Below, in pieces: positions 53,497-62,284 of a stretch of DNA of 64,000 bases. Both the position numbers and the translations under genes were made by a program. The stretch covers positions 310,001 to 374,000 of the forward strand of contig NZ_JAMJWE010000001.1 in the NCBI RefSeq assembly GCF_023554105.1, read 5' to 3'. Origin of the DNA: Brucella sp. 21LCYQ03. GTDB taxonomy: Bacteria; Pseudomonadota; Alphaproteobacteria; Rhizobiales; Rhizobiaceae. The notes under the pieces were generated by a model, which searched no databases, had not been told where the DNA came from, and was given only the letters and a program-made list of their open reading frames with translations. How positions within the stretch are numbered: position 1 is the stretch's first letter; every line of letters starts with the position of its first letter.

Positions 53497-53591
53497 GTGC
53501 ATCCCGAAAAGTGTGAAACGGTTTTCGGAGTAAGATGCACGTTAAACTAGATAGAGCATTTCAAATGCCTCAAACTATATTGGAAATGCTC
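53497..53591. repeat. Palindromic repeat (copy 3) and hairpin before cysT
   Basis: GTGCATC/GATGCAC (53497-53540) encloses CCGAAAA and TTTTCGG with a GTGTGAAACGG loop: same core, opposite orientation, as the copies at 23707 and 37118. A second perfect 9-bp stem, GAGCATTTC/GAAATGCTC (53554-53591), ends three bases before the GTG of cysT and includes the only candidate ribosome site. Confidence 0.75.
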
Positions 53592-53593
53592 TC

Positions 53594-54430
53594 GTGTCGC
53601 TTTTGAGCATGAAACGCAATTCGGTGCTGCCGGGGTTCGGGCTGACCCTCGGCTGTACTTTGCTTTATCTGGCGGTGATTGTTGCCCTGCCGCTGCTGGC
53701 AATGATCCTGAAAACTGCAAGCCTTGGCTGGAGTGATTTCTGGAGAATCGTCACGTCAGAACGCGCTTTGGCGACGTTTCGCATTACGATCAGTGCAGCA
53801 GCCGTAGCCACCGTCTTCAATGGGCTGTTTGGCTTGCTGTTGGCATGGGTTTTGTCGCGTTATCAGTTTCCGGGCAAGCGGTTGATCGATGCGGCTGTGG
53901 ATCTGCCATTTGCACTTCCAACGGCTATCGCCGGCTTAGCGCTTGTGACGCTGTTTGCACCCAATGGCTGGTTTGGAAGATATCTTGAGCCGATTGGCAT
54001 CAAGGTTGCCTATGCACCTATCGGCATCATGGTTGCGATGTTTTTCACAAGCATTCCCTTTGTCATCCGCACAGTGCAGCCGGTGTTGGAAGATATGAGT
54101 GCTGATGTTGAAGAGGCTGCACGTAGCCTTGGTGCAAAGCCGTGGCAGATTTTTTCGCATATTATCTGGCCGACGATCTTTCCCGCATTTCTTGCGGGTG
54201 CTTCGCTATCTTTCGCACGTAGTCTTGGTGAGTTTGGCTCCATTGTCTTCATTTCCGGCAATCTGCCTTTTGAAACAGAAGTGACCTCGCTTCTCGTGTT
54301 CATCAGGCTTGATGAATATGATTATCCGGCTGCGGCGGCTTTGGCTTTTGTCATGCTGTTGATGGCTTTCTTCATGCTTCTTGTGACCAATCTTATTCAG
54401 GCAAGGCAGCTTCGCTATGCAGAGCGCTAG
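53594..54430 (+). CDS. cysT: Sulfate ABC transporter permease CysT
   Basis: A 278-residue six-helix permease (also called CysU). FGLTLGCTLLYLAVIVALPLLAMI is the first helix, in two parts. The EAA loop reads EEAARSLGAKPWQIFSHIIWPTIFPAFLAG, then SFARSLGEFGSIVFIS. It pairs with CysW. The start is taken as GTG 53594, close to a hairpin end; ATG 53609 is an alternative that would give a five-residue shorter protein. It overlaps cysW by 14 bases, so the two are coupled. Confidence 0.93.
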   Translation: MSLLSMKRNSVLPGFGLTLGCTLLYLAVIVALPLLAMILKTASLGWSDFWRIVTSERALATFRITISAAAVATVFNGLFGLLLAWVLSRYQFPGKRLIDAAVDLPFALPTAIAGLALVTLFAPNGWFGRYLEPIGIKVAYAPIGIMVAMFFTSIPFVIRTVQPVLEDMSADVEEAARSLGAKPWQIFSHIIWPTIFPAFLAGASLSFARSLGEFGSIVFISGNLPFETEVTSLLVFIRLDEYDYPAAAALAFVMLLMAFFMLLVTNLIQARQLRYAER

Positions 54431-55244
54431 TGTTCAAGCGCGCAATGCGCCCGGTCCCGTCCGTAATCTGCTGATTGGCCTTGCAGCTATTCTTTCCGCG
54501 ATCTGCATTGGGGCGCCGCTGGCGATCATCTTCTCCTATGCATTCAGCAAGGGCGTCGGTGTCTTCTTCAGCGAAATCCTAAAGCCCGATACGCTGCATG
54601 CGGTCTGGCTCACGATCCTGACGGCGATTGTCGTTGTTCCAATCAATATGGCCTTCGGCGTTTGTGTGGCATGGCTTGTCACGAAGTTTCGTTTTCCGGG
54701 GCGCAGGCTTCTGATTACCTTTGTCGAAATTCCATTCTCGGTGTCACCGATTGTAGCGGGTGTGACTTATCTCTTTTTATATGGCTCTCAGGGGCTGCTT
54801 GGCCCATTGCTTGAGAGTTACGACATCAAGATCATGTTCACGGTTCCGGCGATCTTTCTGGTGAGTCTGTTCGTGACATCGCCCTTTGTCGCGCGCGAGC
54901 TTATTCCGCTGATGGAAGTGCAGGGCAGCGATGAGGAAGAGGCTGCTCTGACGCTTGGAGCGAATGCCTGGCAGACTTTTTTCTACGTCACACTGCCCAA
55001 CATCAAATGGGCGCTGCTTTATGGCGCTGTGCTTTGTAATGCGCGTGTGATGGGTGAGTTCGGCGCAGTATCTGTCGTATCGGGCGCTATTCGTGGAAAA
55101 ACCAATACGCTGCCTTTGCAGGTGGAACTACTGTTCAATGATTACAACGTAGCAGGCGCTTTTGCTGCCGCTTCGACTTTGGCTGGCATTGCGCTTTTGA
55201 CACTGGCTTTAAAAATCTGGCTTGAGCGCAAACAGCATAGCTAA
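54417..55244 (+). CDS. cysW: Sulfate ABC transporter permease CysW
   Basis: The 275-residue partner permease has six helices and the EAA motif EEEAALTLGANAWQTFFYVTLPNIKWALLYG, then NARVMGEFGAVSVVSGAIRGKTNTLPLQVE. Its stop overlaps the start of a repeat element. No cysA ATPase gene follows: the next gene is on the opposite strand. The importer must therefore use an ATPase encoded elsewhere. Confidence 0.94.
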   Translation: MQSASVQARNAPGPVRNLLIGLAAILSAICIGAPLAIIFSYAFSKGVGVFFSEILKPDTLHAVWLTILTAIVVVPINMAFGVCVAWLVTKFRFPGRRLLITFVEIPFSVSPIVAGVTYLFLYGSQGLLGPLLESYDIKIMFTVPAIFLVSLFVTSPFVARELIPLMEVQGSDEEEAALTLGANAWQTFFYVTLPNIKWALLYGAVLCNARVMGEFGAVSVVSGAIRGKTNTLPLQVELLFNDYNVAGAFAAASTLAGIALLTLALKIWLERKQHS

Positions 55245-55290
55245 AGCGCATCCCAAAAAGTTTTAAGCGGGTTTTGGCGAAGATGCGCTT
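55244..55290. repeat. Palindromic intergenic repeat, copy 4
   Basis: AAGCGCATC/GATGCGCTT encloses AAAAAGTTTTAAGCGGGTTTT. It is the inverted-orientation relative of the element at 23707 and begins at the last base of the cysW stop codon. Confidence 0.75.
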
Positions 55291-55301
55291 ATGAAAAAAT
55301 G

Positions 55302-55333
55302 AAACCGCCCGGCTTCAAGAAAGCGGGCGGTTT
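55302..55333. terminator. Terminator at the cysW/hydrolase junction
   Basis: AAACCGCCCG and CGGGCGGTTT form a 10-bp stem between converging genes. On the minus strand it is followed by ATTTTTT, so it probably serves the hydrolase gene best. Confidence 0.75.
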
Positions 55334-55337
55334 GCGG

Positions 55338-55901
55338 TCACGCTGCTTGGGAGAGCGTGTGTTTTATTGGTTCTCTTTGTAGCGACGATGCGAGGATTGT
55401 ACCTTCCGGCCAGTGCGTGAAGCCGCTGGCTACATTGATATGTCCTGCATGGCCAATATCAACAAAGCCGGAACCCCAGACATTGGCGATAGCTTCGGCC
55501 TTGGCAAAGCTCATATATTCGTCATCGCGACTGGCGACGACAATCGACGGAAACGCCAGTTCATGACGCGGTAAAGGTGCGAAGCTCGCAAAACGGCTGT
55601 CGCGACGCGACATGGTTTCAACGTCTGCCGGGGCGACGAGAAGCGCGCCAGCAACATGGGCCGCAGCCGGACGGCTTGCAAGATGCGAAACAAGAATACA
55701 ACCAAGACTATGGGCAACCAGAACTGCGCCGGGATTTTCGGCGAGTTTGGCTTCAAGCGCGTGCATCCAGTCGGATAGCACCGGATAGTGCCAGTCGTCT
55801 TGTTCGACGAGCACTGCTGACGGATCGTCATGCAACCATTGGCGCTGCCAGTGGCCTGCTTCCGATCCCTTGTAACCGGGGATGATCAATGTCGCAGGCA
55901 T
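55338..55901 (-). CDS. RBBP9/YdeN-family alpha/beta hydrolase
   Basis: The 187-residue hydrolase has the opening IIPGYKGSEAGHWQRQWLHDD typical of RBBP9/YdeN. The nucleophile is Ser65 in LVAHSLGC, then FPSIVVASRDDEYMSF (acid Asp) and DIGHAGHINVASGFTHWPEG (catalytic His). It is a cytoplasmic serine hydrolase with unknown natural substrate. ATG 55901 follows AAGAGGAA. Confidence 0.93.
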   Translation of the reverse strand: MPATLIIPGYKGSEAGHWQRQWLHDDPSAVLVEQDDWHYPVLSDWMHALEAKLAENPGAVLVAHSLGCILVSHLASRPAAAHVAGALLVAPADVETMSRRDSRFASFAPLPRHELAFPSIVVASRDDEYMSFAKAEAIANVWGSGFVDIGHAGHINVASGFTHWPEGTILASSLQREPIKHTLSQAA

Positions 55902-56060
55902 GCGTTAGTTCCTCTTGGAAAATGCCTTGGGAGGCTGTTTTGCTCTGCATTGGGAGGTTATGCGAAACAATTTCCAAGATAAGGGCTATTTCATATCATT
56001 TTAAGGAAAATAAATTCAATTAGAGGCGGGAGTGTAAAAAATAATCCCGCCTCTGCAATC

Positions 56061-57008
56061 CTATTTCTTTTGTTTATCGTTCCAGCGAAGCACGAATTGC
56101 GATTTCTCGAAAACGAGTACGACGATCAACGACATTGCAAATGGAATGAGAAGATAGAGCAGGCGGAATACGATGAGAGCCGCCAGAACATCGGCTGGGT
56201 TCATATCCGGCAAGCCAGTGAGGAACACCAGTTCAAGCACACCGAGGCCGCCCGGCGCGTGCGAAATAAGCGCTGCTGAGAATGATACCAGAAAGATGCC
56301 AAGAATGATCAGGAAGCCCGGATTTCCGGCTTCCGGGAGTGCGAAATAGATAATGCCAGCCGCACCAATCAGCTCCAGTGGAGCCACGATGAGCTGCTGT
56401 GTCACGACAGGCAGACGCGGGTATTCCAGACGAAACTTGCCGATCTGCAAAGGTCGAAGCTGTAGCCAGCTGCCAAAGACATAAAGCAAGACAAACGCCA
56501 GCATGACCAAAGCAATAATGATCGAAATGGTTGGCGTCAGTTCTTCATTGAAGCGCATCAGAATATGCGGCTCCAGTAGCAGAACGATACTAGAAGTGAT
56601 GATCACGCCCAGAATGAATGTGAAGGAGCAGAAGGCAATCAGGACGGCAATTTCACTGCCCGGCATGCCCTGTGAGGAATAAGCACGGTAACGAACCACA
56701 GCGCCCGATACGACTGATGCGCCGATATTGTGTGACAAGGCGTAGGTTGTGAACGAGCAAAGGGCGATGAAAAGCCAGGATATTTTGCGACGCAGGTGAA
56801 GAAGTGCGATGCGATCATATCCAGCGAGCGAGCTATAAGCGAGAAGTGCAGCTGCTGCTGACAGAAGCCAATGATGCGCGCGAATTGCGTAAAGACTATC
56901 CAGAACGTCGTCGAGAGAAATGCTACGCAGTTCCCGATAGAGAAGCCAAACAGATATAGCGACTGCACATAGGCCAATGATCGGCCAGATATAATCCTTG
57001 AACTTCAT
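56061..57008 (-). CDS. UPF0104/lysylphosphatidylglycerol-synthase-TM-like membrane protein
   Basis: This 315-residue protein has about eight membrane helices and resembles the flippase half of MprF (LPG_synthase_TM). Markers are YDRIALLHLRRKISW, YALSHNIGASVVSGAVVRYRAY, and ISHAPGGLGVLELVFLTG near the end. It lacks the synthase half, so it may move a lipid rather than aminoacylate one. It lies 18 bp after the CPA2 antiporter gene in the same direction and may be co-transcribed. Confidence 0.88.
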   Translation of the reverse strand: MKFKDYIWPIIGLCAVAISVWLLYRELRSISLDDVLDSLYAIRAHHWLLSAAAALLAYSSLAGYDRIALLHLRRKISWLFIALCSFTTYALSHNIGASVVSGAVVRYRAYSSQGMPGSEIAVLIAFCSFTFILGVIITSSIVLLLEPHILMRFNEELTPTISIIIALVMLAFVLLYVFGSWLQLRPLQIGKFRLEYPRLPVVTQQLIVAPLELIGAAGIIYFALPEAGNPGFLIILGIFLVSFSAALISHAPGGLGVLELVFLTGLPDMNPADVLAALIVFRLLYLLIPFAMSLIVVLVFEKSQFVLRWNDKQKK

Positions 57009-57026
57009 TAACTGGCCACCGCACGT

Positions 57027-58808
57027 TCAATTCGCATTAAATTCCCCTTTGTCATCCGCCCCGGACTTTGCGTGTATCGTGGAAACGCTCGTAATCCGTT
57101 CTTCCTTCTTTATCGCTTTTTCCATTGCTGCGGCGATTTCTGCTTCGCCGAGAATGACAGAGTCTGCACCAAGATCGTGCAGATATTGAGCTTCAGCTTG
57201 CGAACAGGCACGCACAACAATACGCACATTTGGGTTCGCCTGCCTTGCAAGACTTGTGATGCGTCCTGCCTCAAAAGCATTTGGAATTGCAATCACAACA
57301 TTTTGGGCAAAAGATGGATTCGCCGTATCCCATATTTCAGCATCCGAGCCATTGCCCGCAATAGCTTCAATGCCGATTTCTTTCAATCTGAAATAAATCT
57401 TTGGCGAATCTTCGACAATAAGGAACGGAATGTGATTTTCCTGAAGACTTGCGGCCACGCGACGGCCAATCTGACCATATCCGACAATCACCGTATGATT
57501 CCTGAGCTTGCTTTGCGGTAGTCGTGCAGGTTCAGAAATGCTGATGTCGGCCTCCGTGCTTTCGCTATCGGATGGATGAATACCAAGGCGTTTTTCGATC
57601 CGTGGTCGCAGACGGTCTGCAACAATGAACATAACCGGATTGAGGAAGATCGACAGGATAGCGCCTGCAAGGATCAGGTCGCGTCCTTCTGGTGGCAGAA
57701 GATTCAGCCCAACGCCAAGCCCTGCAAGAATGAACGAAAATTCGCCGATCTGCGCTAGGCTTGCGGAAATGGTGAGCGCTGTTCCGACAGGACGTTTGAA
57801 TGCGCGGACGATAAAGAATGCGGCAACTGATTTGCCCACGAGGATGATAGCAAGCGTTGCAATGAGGGGCAGGGGATCACGGATGAGGCTCATCGGATCA
57901 AACAGCATGCCCACGGATATGAAGAAGAGCACTGCGAAAGCATCGCGTAGCGGCAGAGATTCTTCTGCTGCGCGATGGCTGAGTTCAGATTCACTCATCA
58001 CCATGCCAGCGAAGAACGCACCGAGCGCGAAGGATACGCCAAACAGATGTGCTGCACCAAAGGCGACGCCGAGCGCAATCGCCAAAACGCCTAAGCGGAA
58101 CAATTCGCGCGAGCCGGTTTGAACGATGACGTTCAAAAGCCATGGGATCACTTTGCGTCCCACAACTAGCATCAGAGCTATAAAGACGACAACTTTGGCA
58201 ATCGTCAGCAGAATAATGCCGCCAATGCCAAGGCCCAGCCATTGAGCTATAGGGTCGCTTGTCGCGGCATGGCCTGCTTCACTACCGATGCTTGCAAGGG
58301 CTGGCAAAAGTACCAGCGCCATGACCATGGCGAGATCTTCCACAATCAGCCAGCCGATTGCAATACGACCGCGCTCTGTATCAATGAGGCGCATATCCTG
58401 CATTGCGCGCAGGAGGACGACGGTACTTGCCGTTGAAAGTGCGAGACCAAAAACCAAACCGGCTTTTACATCCCAGCCGAGCGCTAAGCCAAGTGCTGTA
58501 CCGAGTGCTGCTGCTGTCGCAATCTGCGCCAGCGCGCCGGGAACGGCGATAGCTTTAACGGAAAGAAGGTCTTTGAGAGAGAAGTGCAGGCCGACGCCGA
58601 ACATCAGCAGAATAACACCGATTTCGGCCAGCTGCAGGATCAGGTCCTGATCAGCGACGAAACCCGGTGTGTGCGGACCAGCAATGACGCCCGCGAGAAG
58701 ATAGCCAACGAGAGGAGAGATTTTTAGTCGGGTGGCGATAGTGCCGAAGATGAATGCCAGACACAGACCGATGACGATTGTCGCAATCAGAGGCGTGTCA
58801 TGGGGCAT
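57027..58808 (-). CDS. CPA2-family cation/H+ antiporter with TrkA-N domain (YbaL/KefB-like)
   Basis: A 593-residue protein with an N-terminal Na+/H+-exchanger domain (about 1-385, LVGYLLAGVIAGPHTPGF, FGVGLHFSLKDL) of 12 or 13 helices. A C-terminal TrkA-N nucleotide-binding domain follows (HTVIVGYGQIGRRVAASLQENHIPFLIVEDS), with its GxGxxG motif at about 425-430. It probably expels K+ or Na+ in exchange for H+. It is monocistronic or leads the following membrane protein gene; secDF lies upstream in the same direction. Confidence 0.94.
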   Translation of the reverse strand: MPHDTPLIATIVIGLCLAFIFGTIATRLKISPLVGYLLAGVIAGPHTPGFVADQDLILQLAEIGVILLMFGVGLHFSLKDLLSVKAIAVPGALAQIATAAALGTALGLALGWDVKAGLVFGLALSTASTVVLLRAMQDMRLIDTERGRIAIGWLIVEDLAMVMALVLLPALASIGSEAGHAATSDPIAQWLGLGIGGIILLTIAKVVVFIALMLVVGRKVIPWLLNVIVQTGSRELFRLGVLAIALGVAFGAAHLFGVSFALGAFFAGMVMSESELSHRAAEESLPLRDAFAVLFFISVGMLFDPMSLIRDPLPLIATLAIILVGKSVAAFFIVRAFKRPVGTALTISASLAQIGEFSFILAGLGVGLNLLPPEGRDLILAGAILSIFLNPVMFIVADRLRPRIEKRLGIHPSDSESTEADISISEPARLPQSKLRNHTVIVGYGQIGRRVAASLQENHIPFLIVEDSPKIYFRLKEIGIEAIAGNGSDAEIWDTANPSFAQNVVIAIPNAFEAGRITSLARQANPNVRIVVRACSQAEAQYLHDLGADSVILGEAEIAAAMEKAIKKEERITSVSTIHAKSGADDKGEFNAN

Positions 58809-58888
58809 AGCGGGGCCTTCCCGATTTCAATTATGCAAAGTTTTATGGAAGAAGCCGGGCACGGCGAAAACCATGCCCGGCAATGAGT

Positions 58889-61426
58889 TTACTTCTGTGT
58901 TGAAGTGCCGTTTTCAAGAACAGCCTGATGTGCTTCCTGACGGTGCTGCCACCAGTTGCCAAGCAGAAGCAGGATCGGTGCCGCAATGAAGATCGACGAG
59001 GTTGTTGCGATAAAGATACCGAACAGCATTGGCACGGCAAAATTATGCACCGCGCTTCCGCCCCAGATTGCCATTGGCAGCAAGCAGAGGAAAGTCGTCA
59101 CAGAGGTGTAGATACAGCGGATGAGCACCTGATTGATACTCATGTCCACGATCTCACGCAGCGGCTTTGATTTATAAAGACGCATGTTTTCACGCATGCG
59201 GTCATAAACCACGACCTTATCGTTTACCGAGTAACCGATAGCGGTCAGAAGCGCTGCAATGGCCGTCAGGTTGAAGTCGAGCTGTAGCAGCGCGAAGAAG
59301 CCAACCATTTTGGTGGTGTCGAGAATGAGCGTGATGATCGCGCCAACCGCGAAGAACCACTCAAAGCGCCACCAAAGATAGATGAGCATTCCGAGTGCTG
59401 AAAGTACGACCGCGATGAAGCCTGAGCGCGCGAGCTCGCCAGAGACTTTTGGTCCGACGACTTCAACACGTTCGATCTTTGCGCCAGCGTCGATTGCAGC
59501 AATCGATTCACGCATCTTGTTAACGGCAACCGTCTGCGCTTCTTCGCCACCATCCTGACGCTGAATGCGGATCAGAACATCGTTTGGACCGCCGGCGGAC
59601 TGAAGAGCCACTTCGCCAAGTCCAAGAGCGCCAAGCTTTTCACGCAATTGCGCGAGATCGGCTGGTTGTGACGTGGTGACTTCTGCCTGAATACCGCCCT
59701 TGAAGTCGATGCCGTAATTCAGGCCCGGCTTGAAGAACAAGCCAATCGATGCAAGCGACAGCACAATGGACACGGCAATACCGACGAAGCGTGCATTCAT
59801 GAAGCGGAAGGTTGGATTTTCCGGTGCGATCTTCATGAAAGGCTTGATGATAAGTACCTTGAGCTTACGCGTGCGGACATACCAAGCCATCGCCATGCGA
59901 ACGAGCGTTACGTCAGTAAACATCGAAATGACGATACCGAGCATCATGGCGACAGCAAAGCCGCGTACAGGGCCAGTGCCGAACATGAAGAGAAGAAGGG
60001 TCGAAATCAGCGAGGTGACGTTCGAGTCAACAATGGTTGCAAAGGCTGCATGGAAGCCTTTATCGAGCGCTGCCATAGCGCCAAGGCCTTTGCGGGTTTC
60101 TTCTCGAATACGTTCGTTGATCAGAATATTCGCGTCAACCGCGATACCAATACCCAGAATAATACCTGCAATACCGGGCAGTGTCAGCGTTGCTCCGATA
60201 AGACTGAGGGCTGAGAAGGTGAGGACGGTATGGAGCAGAAGAGCAACGTTCGCAATAAGACCCCAGACGCCATAAAGCAGCTGGATGAAGACCGCGACGA
60301 GGATAAAGCCTGCGATACCTGTGATCAGACCCATCTTAATAGCGTCGCCGCCAAGGTCAGGTCCGACCGTACGTTCTTCGATAACTGTCAGCGGAGCAGG
60401 CAATGCGCCAGCGCGGAGCAGTGCAGAAAGTACAACACTGTCCTGAACCGTGAAGCTTCCGGTAATCTGACCAGAGCCACCTGTGATTGGTTCATTGATA
60501 CGTGGCGCGGTCAGCACTTTGCCGTCGAGGACGATAGCGAAGGGACGGCCTGTATTTTTGGTCGTAATATCTGCGAACTGACGCGCGCCAAGGCTATCGA
60601 AGCGGAACGAAACGATTGGCTCATTGGTGCGCTGATCAAATCCTGCACGCGCATCGGTCAGGCGTTCGCCTGAAAGCGCGATCTGATCTTCAACCGGATA
60701 TTTGATGTTTGGATCTTTAGAATCCGGCAGGATGCTGACGCCCGGAGGTGGTGCATCATTTGGATTGGCATCAGCTACCATGTGGAAGCTCATCTTCGCG
60801 GTACTGCCCAGAAGCTGGCGAAGATGTGCTGGATCTTGAAGACCTGGAAGCTGAACAACGATGCGGTCAGAGCCAACACGCTGGATTGATGGTTCGGCAA
60901 CACCGACCTGATCCACGCGCTGGCGAATGATTTCAAGGCTCTGCTGGAGAGCGGCATCGAGGCGGTATGTAAAGCCAGCCTGTGTCAGTGTCAGACGAAT
61001 CTGATTGTCACTGCTGGTTACATCAATGTCGTTGATCGCCGTACCGAAGCCAGTCGTATTAACCTGAGAGATCAGAGTTTTAAGAGCTGTGTCGGCTTTC
61101 GCGCGCTGATCGGCATCCGGAATCGTAACAATAACGGAATCGCCAACTGCACGGATAGACTGAGGCTGAATGCGTTCGGCACGCAGCTTGCCACGCGCAT
61201 CATCGAGAAGCGCACGCATACGGTCACTCTTGAGGCTTGCTGCATCCACTTCGAGAACGAGGTAGGAGCCGCCACTCAGATCAAGGCCCAGTGTAACCTG
61301 TCGTTTTGGGAACCACGAAGGCATTGCTTCGAGTTGCGTTTTTGTAAAGAAATTGGGCAAGGCAATGATGATACCGATCAGAACGATCAGTCCATAAAGC
61401 ACAGCGACCCATTTAGAAGTACGCAT
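58889..61426 (-). CDS. secDF: Protein translocase SecD-SecF fusion
   Basis: The 845-residue protein combines SecD (residues about 1-505) and SecF (about 535-830) in one chain. SecD carries QVTLGLDLSGGSYLVLEVD, the periplasmic P1 region with IRQRVDQVGVAEPSIQRVG, and the helices IAGIILGIGIAVDANILINERIREE. SecF carries YGIDFKGGIQAEV and LTAIGYSVNDKVVVYDRMRE. It uses proton motive force to complete Sec export. Fusion of the two subunits is normal in this group. The ATG is at 61426. A small membrane protein gene lies 114 bp upstream in the same direction. Confidence 0.97.
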   Translation of the reverse strand: MRTSKWVAVLYGLIVLIGIIIALPNFFTKTQLEAMPSWFPKRQVTLGLDLSGGSYLVLEVDAASLKSDRMRALLDDARGKLRAERIQPQSIRAVGDSVIVTIPDADQRAKADTALKTLISQVNTTGFGTAINDIDVTSSDNQIRLTLTQAGFTYRLDAALQQSLEIIRQRVDQVGVAEPSIQRVGSDRIVVQLPGLQDPAHLRQLLGSTAKMSFHMVADANPNDAPPPGVSILPDSKDPNIKYPVEDQIALSGERLTDARAGFDQRTNEPIVSFRFDSLGARQFADITTKNTGRPFAIVLDGKVLTAPRINEPITGGSGQITGSFTVQDSVVLSALLRAGALPAPLTVIEERTVGPDLGGDAIKMGLITGIAGFILVAVFIQLLYGVWGLIANVALLLHTVLTFSALSLIGATLTLPGIAGIILGIGIAVDANILINERIREETRKGLGAMAALDKGFHAAFATIVDSNVTSLISTLLLFMFGTGPVRGFAVAMMLGIVISMFTDVTLVRMAMAWYVRTRKLKVLIIKPFMKIAPENPTFRFMNARFVGIAVSIVLSLASIGLFFKPGLNYGIDFKGGIQAEVTTSQPADLAQLREKLGALGLGEVALQSAGGPNDVLIRIQRQDGGEEAQTVAVNKMRESIAAIDAGAKIERVEVVGPKVSGELARSGFIAVVLSALGMLIYLWWRFEWFFAVGAIITLILDTTKMVGFFALLQLDFNLTAIAALLTAIGYSVNDKVVVYDRMRENMRLYKSKPLREIVDMSINQVLIRCIYTSVTTFLCLLPMAIWGGSAVHNFAVPMLFGIFIATTSSIFIAAPILLLLGNWWQHRQEAHQAVLENGTSTQK

Positions 61427-61540
61427 GAGTTGAAATTCCGGCTATTGAGTGCTTATAAGTTTGTAGTAAAAACAAAGGCTTATAGCGCATTTTTTCGTAA
61501 TTGATTCAGGGTTGGCCGAAGCCACCTTCAAAAGAAGGTT

Positions 61541-61960
61541 TCACGCCATTGCTGGCGGTGCGCGTGCAGAAACAAAACTGCTTTGCGAAAGCCGCAAAAA
61601 ATGTGGGCTTGTGGCGATTTCGACAGGTTGCCCATCGTAAACGACAATCTCGCTGGCGAGAGTTGCGATCCCATCGCCATTGCCGTGAGGATAAGCTGCC
61701 TTGATTTTAGCAGCAATCGCATCTGTCAGAACAGCACGCATCGGCTGGGTTGCCGGTGTGGATTGCTGACGTGGGGGAAGTGCAGGTGCGTTATCGACCT
61801 GCTGCGAAGCCATTTTTCCAGGGAGCGGACGGTTCACTTCGCCGCCGAGTGCAGAAAGGTCAATTGCGAACAGAAAAGCGGCAAACGACAGAACGCACGT
61901 CACAACCAGCATGAAACCATGCTGATGATAACGATCAGTGCGCTGATCTGCGTTGTTCAT
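61541..61960 (-). CDS. Small single-pass membrane protein upstream of secDF
   Basis: A 139-residue protein. A short cytoplasmic start, one membrane helix at about 17-37 (MLVVTCVLSFAAFLFAIDL), then a polar, Pro/Gln-rich periplasmic part (PALPPRQQSTPATQPM). Codon use is like its neighbours. I do not recognise the family. I use ATG 61960, though a TTG at 61972 four codons earlier also fits. Position just upstream of secDF hints at co-transcription. Confidence 0.6.
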   Translation of the reverse strand: MNNADQRTDRYHQHGFMLVVTCVLSFAAFLFAIDLSALGGEVNRPLPGKMASQQVDNAPALPPRQQSTPATQPMRAVLTDAIAAKIKAAYPHGNGDGIATLASEIVVYDGQPVEIATSPHFLRLSQSSFVSARAPPAMA

Positions 61961-62284
61961 GCCTTTAATCAAAACGCCCGAACTTTCTTCGACAGTCTTT
62001 CCGTAGAAATAAGCCAGTTTCAGAATGATTTTGCCTATAGCTAAACCGTTCTGTTTATTCGATTTTATGCAATGCCCGATTCAAAAACATCGTAATTTTA
62101 CCGGGGCTTAGCGATGACACCTACAGCATCGATTCAAAAAAGGGAATCGTTTTCTGTATGGGGCGGGTCATGCATTGAAATCCCTGAATAAAATCAAAAG
62201 CCCATTTTGGTATCCAGCTTGCCATAGTATTGCTTCTGTTATCATGCGCTTTATGTTCAAAAGCAGATCGAGAAACCGGCAGAG
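61961..62284. other. 324-bp divergent intergenic region
   Basis: No gene, RNA or repeat is recognised. It must hold the promoters of the small membrane protein and of the mechanosensitive channel. An AT-rich zone at about 61980-62060 is the most likely site, but I see no convincing -35/-10 pair. Confidence 0.45.

Noticed and set aside
59730-60275. 181-codon + strand frame inside secDF
   Set aside because: Antisense of SecDF membrane helices; Arg/Ser/Ile-rich and without ribosome site.
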